Part shown: one piece after another, positions 59,601 through 64,000 of the stretch
Layout of the letters: the number at the start of each line of letters is the position of its first letter
Numbering within the stretch: the stretch's first letter is position 1
Assembly: GCA_965644295.1 (NCBI GenBank)
Contig: CBFFRP010000378.1
Span: 186,001 to 250,000 of the forward strand
From: Paraphysomonas bandaiensis
Lineage: Eukaryota > Chrysophyceae
Direction of reading: 5' to 3'
DNA: 64,000 bases
The notes under the pieces: generated by a model
The model's database searches: none
What the model saw: the letters and a program-made list of their open reading frames with translations, nothing else
What the model was told of the DNA's origin: nothing
Program-made: the position numbers and the translations under genes

Positions 59601-62600
59601 GGTTGCCCTGTAGGTAGACCTGTTGGTCGACCTGTGGGCTGTCCAGTGGGCTGCCCTGTAGGTTGCCCTGTAGGTTGCCCCGTGGGTTGACCAGTAGGCT
59701 CACCTGTAGGTTGACCCGTTGGTCGACCAGTAGGCTCACCTGTAGGTTGACCCGTAGGTTGTCCAGTAGGCTCACCTGAAGGCCGACTTGTTGGTTGCCC
59801 TGTGGGTTGACCAGTAGGCTGTCCGGTGGGTTGTCCGGTAGGTTCACCAGTGGGCTCGCCTGTCGGCTCACCTGTCGGCTGGCTTGTTGGTTGCCCTGTC
59901 GGCTCGCCAGTAGGTTGCCCAGTAGGTTGCCCGGTAGGTTGACCAGTAGGATACCCTGTAGGCTGTCCGGTCGGCTGACCTGTTGGCTCTCCCGTTGGTT
60001 GACTAGAGGGCTGACCAGTAGGTTGACCCGTCGGTTGCCCAGTCGGCTCACCAGTCGGCTCACCAGTAGGTTGACCTGTAGGTTGTCCTGTAGGTTGTCC
60101 TGTCGGTTGACCAGTCGGCTGTCCTGTTGGCTGCCCAGTAGGTTGTCCAGTGGGCTGGCTTGTTGGTTGCCCTGTAGGAAATCCTGTAGGCTGACCAGTG
60201 GGCTCCCCTGTCGGCTGTCCTGTTGGTTGCCCCGTCGGTTGAACAGTAGGCTGACCAGTAGGTTGGCCAGTAGGTTTTCCGGTGGGCTCACCAGTAGGTT
60301 GTCCAGTGGGCTCACCCGTTGGTTGCCCAGTTGGTTGCCCTGTGGGTTGACCAGTAGGAAGCCCTGTCGGTTGACCTGTTGGCTGACCAGAGGGCTGTCC
60401 AGTGGGCTGTCCAGTAGGCTGTCCAGTAGGCTGTCCTGTGGGTTGTCCGGTAGGTTGTCCTGTGGGCTCACCTGTCGGCTGTCCTGTTGGCTGCCCAGTA
60501 GGATATCCTGTAGGCTGTCCGGTTGGCTGACCTGTTGGCTCTCCCGTTGGTTGACTAGAGGGCTGACCAGTAGGTTGCCCCGTCGGTTGTCCAGTAGGCT
60601 CACCCGTCGGCTGACCAGTTGGTTGTCCTGTTGGCTGACCAGTCGGCTCACCAGTAGGTTGTCCAGTTGGCTGCCCCGTCGGTTGTCCAGTAGGCTCACC
60701 AGTAGGTTGCCCGGTAGGCTGTCCAGTAGGTTGACCAGTAGGCTCACCTGTCGGCTGTCCTGTTGGTTGCCCAGTAGGATCACCAGTGGGCCGACCAGAA
60801 GGTTGCCCCGTCGGTTGCCCCGTCGGTTGACCTGTTGGCTGACTAGTAGGTTGCCCGGTAGGCTGTCCTGTAGGTTGACCTGTAGGTTGTCCAGTAGGCT
60901 GACCAGTAGGTTGTCCTGTTGGTTGCCCAGTAGGCTCACCTGTGGGTCGACCAGTAGGTTGACCGGTCGGTTGCCCCGTTGGCTGACCAGTTGGAAGCCC
61001 TGTCGGCTGGCCTGTTGGTTCACCGGTCGGCTGACCAGTAGGCAGACTAGTAGGTTGACCTGTAGGTTCTCCTGTCGGTTGTCCTGTTGGTTGACCAGTA
61101 GGAAGCCCTGTCGGTTGACCTGTTGGCTCACCTGTGGGTTGACCAGTAGGCTGACCTGTAGGAAGACTAGTAGGTTGTCCACTAGGCTGACCAGTAGGCT
61201 GACTAGAGGGCTGACCAGTAGGTTCTCCTGTCGGTTGCCCTGTTGGTTGACCAGTCGGTAGACCAGTAGGTTGACCAGTTGGCTGAGCAGTAGGTTGCCC
61301 CGTAGGCTGTCCTGTCGGCTGACCTGTAGGCAGACTAGTTGGCTGGCCGGTGGGCTGACCAGTTGGTTGTCCAGTAGGCTGTCCAGTAGGTTGTCCAGTA
61401 GGTTGTCCAGTAGGTTCACCAGTGGGCTGACCTGTGGGCTGACCAGTAGGTTGACCGGTCGGCTGACCAGTGGGCTGACCAGTTGGTTGACCTGTCGGCA
61501 GACCAGAAGGAAGCCCAGTAGGCTGTCCTGTTGGCTCACCAGTCGGCTGACCAGTAGGTAGTCCAGTAGGTTGCCCAGTAGGTTGTCCTGTTGGTTGTCC
61601 TGTTGGATCACCAGTAGGCTGGCCCGTTGGCTGTCCAGAAGGTTGACCGGTCGGCTGACCAGTGGGTTCACCCGTCGGCTGACCAGTCGGATGACCAGTT
61701 GGTTGTCCTGTTGGCTCACCAGTAGGCAGACCAGTAGGTTGTCCTGTTGGTTGCCCTGTGGGCTGTCCCGTTGGCACACCTGACGGCTGACCAGTAGGCA
61801 GACCGGTGGGCTGACCTGTAGGCAGACTAGTAGGCTGACCAGTAGGTTCTCCTGTAGGTAGTCCTGTTGGTTGACCTGTCGGCTGCCCTGTCGGCTGACC
61901 GGTAGGTTGTCCTGTCGGCTGGCCCGTTGGTTCACCAGTAGGCAGACCAGTAGGCTGACCGGTAGGTTGTCCTGTCGGATGTCCTGTTGGTTGTCCAGTT
62001 GGTTCACCAGTAGGAAGCCCTGTCGGTTGTCCTGTTGGTTGTCCGGTCGGCTGTCCCGTTGGTTGACCTGTTGGCTGCCCTGTCGGCTGACCAGTAGGCT
62101 GTCCTGAAGGCAAACCCGTCGGCTGACCGGTAGGTTGTCCTGTCGGCTGGCCCGTTGGTTCACCAGTAGGCAGACCAGTAGGCTGACCGGTAGGTTGTCC
62201 TGTCGGATGTCCTGTTGGTTGTCCAGTTGGTTCACCAGTAGGAAGCCCTGTCGGTTGTCCTGTTGGTTGTCCGGTCGGCTGTCCCGTTGGTTGACCTGTT
62301 GGCTGCCCTGTCGGCTGACCAGTAGGCTGTCCTGAAGGCAAACCCGTCGGCTGACCAGTAGGTTGTCCTGTAGGTAGTCCTGTTGGTTGACCTGTTGGCT
62401 GCCCTGTCGGCTGTCCAGTAGGCAGACCAGTAGGCTGTCCTGTTGGTTGTCCTGTTGGTACACCCGTCGGCTGACCCGTTGGCACACCCGTCGGCTGACC
62501 AGTAGGTTGTCCGGTTGGCTGTCCCGATGGCACACCCGTCGGCTGACCAGTAGGTTGTCCTGTAGGTAGTCCCGTTGGTTGACCTGTTGGCTGCCCTGTC

Positions 62601-64000
62601 GGCTGACCAGTAGGTTGTCCTGTTGGCTGACCCGTAGGTTCACCAGTAGGCAGACCAGTAGGTTGTCCTGTTGGTACACCCGTCGGCTGACCAGTAGGTT
62701 GCCCGGTTGGTTGTCCTGTTGGTACACCCGTCGGCTGACCAGTAGGCTGACCAGTAGGCAGTCCTGTTGGTTGCCCTGTTGGCTGTCCCGTCGGCTCACC
62801 AGTAGGTTGTCCGGTAGGTTGCCCAGTAGGTTGTCCAGTTGGTTCACCAGTAGGTAGACCAGTAGGCTGTCCCGTTGGTACACCCGTCGGCTGACCAGTC
62901 GGCTGACCGGTAGGTTGTCCAGTTGGTTGCCCTGTAGGAAGCCCTGTCGGTTGTCCGGTTGGCTGCCCAGTTGGTTGACCAGAAGGTTGTCCTGTAGGTA
63001 GTCCTGTTGGTTGTCCAGTTGGCTGACCTGTCGGCTGACCAGTAGGTTGTCCTGTCGGCTGTCCTGTTGGTACACCCGTCGGCTGACCAGTAGGTTGTCC
63101 GGTTGGTTGTCCTGTAGGCTGTCCAGTTGGCTGACCAGTCGGCTGACCAGTAGGTTGTCCGGTTGGTTGTCCTGTTGGCTGACCAGTAGGTTGTCCGGTT
63201 GGTTGCCCAGTAGGCTGTCCCGTTGGCACACCTGTCGGCTGACCGGTAGGCTGCCCTGTAGGTTGTCCGGTTGGCTGACCTGTCGGCTGACCAGTAGGTT
63301 GTCCTGTCGGCTGACCCGTTGGTTCACCAGTAGGCAGACCCGTAGGTTGACCGGTTGGTTGTCCTGTAGGTTGTCCTGTTGGCTGACCAGTAGGTTGTCC
63401 TGTTGGCTGACCTGTCGGCTGACCCGTTGGTTCACCAGTAGGCAGACCAGTAGGTTGTCCTGTTGGCTGACCTGTCGGCTGACCAGTAGGTTGTCCTGTC
63501 GGCTGACCCGTTGGTTCACCAGTAGGCAGACCAGTAGGTTGTCCTGTCGGCTGACCCGTTGGTTTACCAGTAGGCAGACCCGTAGGTTGACCGGTTGGTT
63601 GTCCTGTAGGTTGTCCAGTTGGCTGACCAGTAGGTTGTCCTGTTGGTTGCCCTGTCGGCTGACCAGTAGGTTGTCCTGTCGGCTGACCCGTTGGTTCACC
63701 AGTAGGCAGACCAGTAGGTTGTCCGGTTGGTTGTCCTGTAGGTTGTCCAGTTGGCTGACCAGTAGGTTGTCCGGTTGGTTGCCCAGTAGGCTGTCCCGTT
63801 GGTACACCCGTCGGCTGACCAGTCGGCTGACCGGTAGGTTGTCCAGTTGGTTGCCCTGTAGGAAGCCCTGTCGGTTGTCCGGTTGGCTGCCCAGTTGGTT
63901 GACCAGAAGGTTGTCCTGTAGGTAGTCCTGTTGGTTGTCCAGTTGGCTGACCTGTCGGCTGACCAGTAGGTTGTCCTGTCGGCTGTCCTGTTGGTACACC
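50606..64000 (-). CDS. Giant REJ/EGF/GPS-like multi-pass surface receptor with P-T-G-X stalk (N-terminus off window)
   Basis: Uninterrupted frame to the right edge, at least 4464 residues, no introns. In order from the N-terminal side: a mucin-like stalk of P-T-G-X tetrapeptides (X mostly Q, also L, E, V) grading into P-S-S-x (59100-64000); a Cys-rich segment (58550-59000); several beta-rich domains; a REJ-like block [20 protein letters not shown] with [14 protein letters not shown] (about 56060-56190); EGF-like modules (55350-55780, including KTCSGHGSC and [12 protein letters not shown]); a GPS-like motif with [14 protein letters not shown] and CFCP (about 54370-54470); membrane spans between 52220 and 54210 (about seven); and a Ser-rich cytoplasmic tail. 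The order recalls polycystin-1-type adhesion receptors, although no PLAT or channel domain is seen. Role inferred: adhesion or surface sensing. Confidence 0.9.
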   Translation of the reverse strand, partial: GVPTGQPTGQPTGQPTGQPTGQPTGLPTGQPSGQPTGQPTGQPTGLPTGQPTGQPTGQPTGQPTGVPTGQPTGQPTGQPTGQPTGQPTGQPTGQPTGLPTGEPTGQPTGQPTGQPTGQPTGQPTGQPTGQPTGQPTGQPTGLPTGKPTGQPTGQPTGLPTGEPTGQPTGQPTGQPTGQPTGQPTGLPTGEPTGQPTGQPTGQPTGQPTGQPTGQPTGQPTGLPTGEPTGQPTGQPTGQPTGQPTGQPTGQPTGQPTGVPTGQPTGQPTGQPTGQPTGQPTGQPTGQPTGQPTGQPTGQPTGQPTGQPTGVPTGQPTGQPTGQPTGQPTGQPTGLPTGQPSGQPTGQPTGQPTGLPTGQPTGQPTGQPTGQPTGVPTGQPTGLPTGEPTGQPTGQPTGQPTGEPTGQPTGQPTGLPTGQPTGQPTGVPTGQPTGQPTGQPTGVPTGQPTGLPTGEPTGQPTGQPTGQPTGQPTGQPTGLPTGQPTGQPTGVPSGQPTGQPTGQPTGVPTGQPTGVPTGQPTGQPTGLPTGQPTGQPTGQPTGLPTGQPTGQPTGLPSGQPTGQPTGQPTGQPTGQPTGQPTGQPTGLPTGEPTGQPTGHPTGQPTGQPTGLPTGEPTGQPTGQPTGQPTGLPSGQPTGQPTGQPTGQPTGQPTGQPTGQPTGLPTGEPTGQPTGHPTGQPTGQPTGLPTGEPTGQPTGQPTGQPTGQPTGQPTGLPTGEPTGQPTSLPTGQPTGLPTGQPSGVPTGQPTGQPTGQPTGLPTGEPTGQPTGHPTGQPTGEPTGQPTGQPSGQPTGQPTGDPTGQPTGQPTGQPTGLPTGQPTGEPTGQPTGLPSGLPTGQPTGQPTGQPTGQPTGQPTGQPTGEPTGQPTGQPTGQPTGQPTGQPTGQPTSLPTGQPTGQPTGQPTAQPTGQPTGLPTGQPTGQPTGEPTGQPSSQPTGQPSGQPTSLPTGQPTGQPTGEPTGQPTGLPTGQPTGQPTGEPTGQPTSLPTGQPTGEPTGQPTGLPTGQPTGQPTGQPTGRPTGEPTGQPTGQPTGQPTGQPTGQPTGQPTGQPTSQPTGQPTGQPTGQPSGRPTGDPTGQPTGQPTGEPTGQPTGQPTGQPTGEPTGQPTGQPTGQPTGEPTGQPTGQPTGQPTGEPTGQPTGQPTGQPSSQPTGEPTGQPTGQPTGYPTGQPTGQPTGEPTGQPTGQPTGQPTGQPTGQPTGQPSGQPTGQPTGLPTGQPTGQPTGQPTGEPTGQPTGEPTGKPTGQPTGQPTVQPTGQPTGQPTGEPTGQPTGFPTGQPTSQPTGQPTGQPTGQPTGQPTGQPTGQPTGQPTGEPTGEPTGQPTGQPTGQPSSQPTGEPTGQPTGQPTGYPTGQPTGQPTGQPTGEPTGQPTSQPTGEPTGEPTGEPTGQPTGQPTGQPTGQPTSRPSGEPTGQPTGQPTGEPTGRPTGQPTGEPTGQPTGQPTGQPTGQPTGQPTGRPTGLPTGQPTGLPTGQPTGQPTGQPTGQPSSVPTGEPTSQPSTQPTGEPSSFPSSVPSSYPSSIPSSQPSSEPTGIPSSQPSSIPSSQPTTVPTGQPSGQPTSVPSVNPSGEPTGEPTGEPTGAPTQVPSGWPTSEPSGQPSSVPSGQPSKRPSSLPSGEPSGAPTSAPTISHMPTAVPSSSCPTSVPSFSPTLSSVSAFNEDVNSFLKDLPVSAYDWYVESFYNGNQILGGCESWTSFRKTTLPLRELSAYPVWIDFMQYYNWPLGESTNISCTNRTKVAAITSAISTSIPTNITCENHMWRIQKCPNDATALCVDCDNPCRPHVSYCGVFPRLETAPCSDVSVEDTTCPFPTGAARLLKVQYVKYDPAPAITSVVTNSTGANSVSVTVEINSNGTVYCLALINSAVPYAVSQVVLLGQQSAVIAGVSTTLAFSNLLSSTSYNVYCVAESLEGSRSSLSETLASKTAVSTSCCKKIRVSTAVSSKTYFEGDLLLDILSVSLESAPTVSLYLNITVSYTSSIDSSVSDYSVYIYPERVVKYTTAVQDDRYSLNKVAQSGEYTLSFAYFGPSEAEFSLITSGTTTFTVLSKNDEPSVPSPIKAQFGNFGSFVYIIFDSATNLGGLPFGSFTCSRLFSFIDSTASSCRWVSNMNCSISLATNSKLSIGTEIIVLSNRIQAECTALDCSSWKYTPKTVLSIQSPQAILVPTVKVSTSTYLGVCDDMKLDLASSTGSAGRDWLSKTFTISSTTTPASSLFALQSYMNTLGLLPYRAPLVIPRSYLSPSTTYTIITKLCNFLSGCGSAKSIVTVLSSTAPKVSISGSPSRSIMRSDSLSLKATASTTTCDSGQEVSSSNNIVFSWAVYDSNSKLLTSLKSSSKSSSIFLLKPYSLTVNEVYTFTVTAFDTVLEKSSSTSVLVLVKSAGIKAVIGGGYEKSLPYGQSLTLDASYSYDENEPITYTPSFTYTWTCTTYAPTLSAACPLSMTPSMPHGRTATVTTNDLSVNSTALITVFVESSDERSSSTSVLVEVADPTTPSIAFDTVIRGSKFNPSKKITISASVRTAHTCIMTWAVNEKGFAVNPNFNLPSKSTTAVSRTLSVNNPSVSMRYSTNLVLKPNALDGGVTYVFTLSCEPTSSAISSSYERIEIITNGPPSDGSLEVSPTEGEELLTVFAFSAYNWNDDDIPIAYEFGYISTKGDALVLQALSETTEVNTIMSKGRAPSFEVITSVTVYDSLNANASSFRSLIVMQQSNDTDIFDAVSGLLDSGSVSEGDLSVISGTLNEVNCSTAPNCTALNRGECFEYPHTCGVCLEGYVGEDGSDNSECVAEDLFQTSIRLRRLDSSSSVSCHPGCGVWEHCELDPSSGGGVCVRDSKECPDKTCSGHGSCTYFTDKGATINNCFVGSLSCSAQCVCYSGYAGPACSYSTSEFEEKISLREQSISALLVLLSTQDNSAETIASNIDSLAALCQQSSELSLTAASDVVTAVESIISASSGLSIQTQVLAKLFFSLATAMEILVSSVDRGYLAGVVDDLCSAILSEMSVGENPTTDIESFLRVSVISLDGAGEANVSVATPLTSYESALGVTSDDIILSNLDDMFYDSTVLGWVASLKSYQVLKSDGRSAFLSDIVRASFLTSSDFIANTTNASVLVTVHNYEAQKFDNTSVSDSWRYSVTTTCHADDQGYITLNCPLSGLEFSVYCNKTAGIFTTLCPSRSLEVTPQCFPWNETDAVHGACTLVSFDALSTTCFCPLKDALLGNVLIGNERRRLAEGDVQTLQFASAINKAYSFGDAAIISDFTAFDNSNFVAGTVTLYALTTLVIACGLAVVIGYCVEYQLEELAVIDGHKVFVEEASKTKGLEIMADGIGHEGKAIQVVEKALPQIFHGVQSFSWLRKIAIELLQYHRGIHFLFLALSPIFPEFGRLRNLLSDSMFLTCDAITMFFIQGLVCIVFDPLHVDNETCIHYETEAKCHRHYILGVSMGNFLGRRCEWDDNEQSCDLRSPSAAVWSIAVGACVAAVIGVPVTNLVRYVLRYYVMVPSLKESTAARGFNWILHFLPTSFICWIIRARRNENPWVRIFDKLEISKEYEYIYSAAESDLILLKEKASAHIDVMPSSRSKAQFASMWGINSGVDVSEHTYESSTESDSDCNTYRCFPGRTNDDILMQELIRVHTSISREQSEIVRKLKYTNNPLDDFRILQLLVEDLLSDAESTIFRWKYRRDEHIATTYEPKYIGVKLLAVSTVLLYMWLAVVFIFFFAYTRVERLQILWLYSLFAWVVLEVVILRGLVVIVSDFAVPLLIHEKVEKIKAMLVRCIVDLNRFKMNPEIFKWSLMLYSSARVAAKFFDNRLGELFLALCLNIPRRSVHIHAYPDHAISALTVDNNDGIMLGPDYDPESIRDPWMVAFVAYLFHVPILGEIVLELMVSSLVGICLLVIVALYLAHGFIVLVGLGAGILSVVLCIYFNRLKSVRNIRNKIHSHIQQRLMEGDADDASYYSSSDDDVKSAPDMSNIIHETSTIADGSTSLALSSAMDDDEAKADKYSVSSHRSSQLLKSEPSSKRDKQKPRQPTIKEGRTESMFSVVDTVLHMTAAAKDTNAPGSDKLMAPRDSSVVVPADSYRTSKLLYRNNATGKVAAAENLPSRSPKPSKLRTTIAMMDEILNIKGEGSRNSITLPPLTPGASQDETGVESPRSFTPMKTQDLFDVTSSPILSRSGMQTGRQSQSKHMSKPYSTHTARTPEQRRETEVEFNERLNLLDNVLKELNTTTTREDNVSAYRASKLTPMSTGKVSHKSPTMYSTKFSASSGSIARVKQPERQVSDLFDNSDVLDSDMSVSSIDSKNSRNVSLRRERPARRANQPSSYRSIITRNEAELPQEFISEGSSILEFDDPVLVGDTTKKSKQNRALASTARGALDVQEAGNRLLASRQSSWSAVDDSLSLGTNVERKFHPHVRGTIVSAGAEEDIHKPDDFNDSNSAKRTFSMVKTKRMSALLREMDSLSDVSEEGS
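59100..64000 (-). repeat. 12-bp coding minisatellite (P-T-G-X), about 4.9 kb
   Basis: About 400 tandem 12-bp units encoding P-T-G-X, degrading toward P-S-S-X and P-S-G-X at the C-terminal side (59100-59560). Higher-order duplications are visible, including a 228-bp offset (61931 and 62159) and a 924-bp offset (62881 and 63805), both multiples of 12. The 12-bp period keeps other frames on both strands open too; those are not genes. Confidence 0.97.

Noticed and set aside
59305-63999. 1564-codon minus-strand frame and many plus-strand Arg/Ser/Cys-rich frames over the P-T-G-X array
   Set aside because: The 12-bp period keeps several frames open. Only the P-T-G-X frame continues into recognisable domains.
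59100-64000. CRISPR array
   Set aside because: Regular 12-bp coding repeats without spacers, in a eukaryotic gene.
1-64000. tRNA and rRNA genes
   Set aside because: I looked for a GGTTCGAATCC-type B box with a matching acceptor stem and for conserved rRNA blocks and found none, but a covariance-model scan would be needed to exclude tRNAs.

Overview
This window is nuclear DNA from a compact, AT-rich microbial eukaryote. The evidence is alpha-tubulin, about 46 very short GT-AG introns (nearly all 41-68 bp), ER-associated proteins, and a giant proline/threonine-rich cell-surface protein with REJ-like and EGF-like domains. A stramenopile is my best guess, from the P-T-G-Q mucin-like repeats and the peroxisomal-type citrate synthase, but the sequence alone does not fix the species.

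Layout. 1-1082: 3' part of a Sen1/UPF1-type helicase gene. 1600-3173: a degraded hAT transposon with terminal inverted repeats and a near-perfect 8-bp target duplication. 5015-6376 (-): intronless alpha-tubulin. 7708-9029 (-): seven-exon KsgA/Dim1-type rRNA dimethyltransferase, divergent from an exostosin-like glycosyltransferase (9486-11228). 11739-13383: a gag-only retroelement remnant with direct terminal repeats and an 86-bp snap-back palindrome. 13577-14706 (-): very-long-chain 3-oxoacyl-CoA reductase. 15560-18434: seven-exon polytopic membrane protein. 20067-20463: a 397-bp CATA microsatellite ahead of a small unknown gene. 21880-23676 (-): secretory glycosyltransferase, divergent from a short glucosidase-II-beta-like protein (24343-24798).

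26438-29900 (-): nine exons that join six near-identical BED-type zinc-finger units to a complete N-carbamoylputrescine-amidase-like nitrilase. This is the most unusual gene here. It is divergent, across a TATG microsatellite, from an ankyrin-repeat protein (30565-32910). 35286-37399: twelve-exon citrate synthase. 37851-39354: a second hAT element with a perfect 8-bp target duplication. 39624-40660 (-): unknown two-exon gene. 41987-43357 (-): UBAC2-like rhomboid/UBA protein. 44007-45282: four-exon gene with a dynein-stalk-like motif. 45978-47230 (-): LSD1-like zinc-finger protein. 47231-50605: degraded repeats. 50606 to the right edge (-): a giant gene whose N-terminal stalk is hundreds of P-T-G-X tetrapeptides, followed by REJ-like, EGF-like and GPS-like regions, several membrane spans and a Ser-rich tail.

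Shared themes. ER and secretory functions recur (fatty-acid elongation reductase, two glycosyltransferases, glucosidase-II-beta-like protein, UBAC2-like ERAD factor, giant receptor), but the genes are unlinked eukaryotic units, not an operon. Many genes begin with a much more AT-rich 5' end than their body, and CATA/TATA microsatellites sit just upstream of starts, often between divergent genes. Exon structures were worked out by eye from reading frame, GT-AG sites and family conservation, and have not been checked against transcripts.
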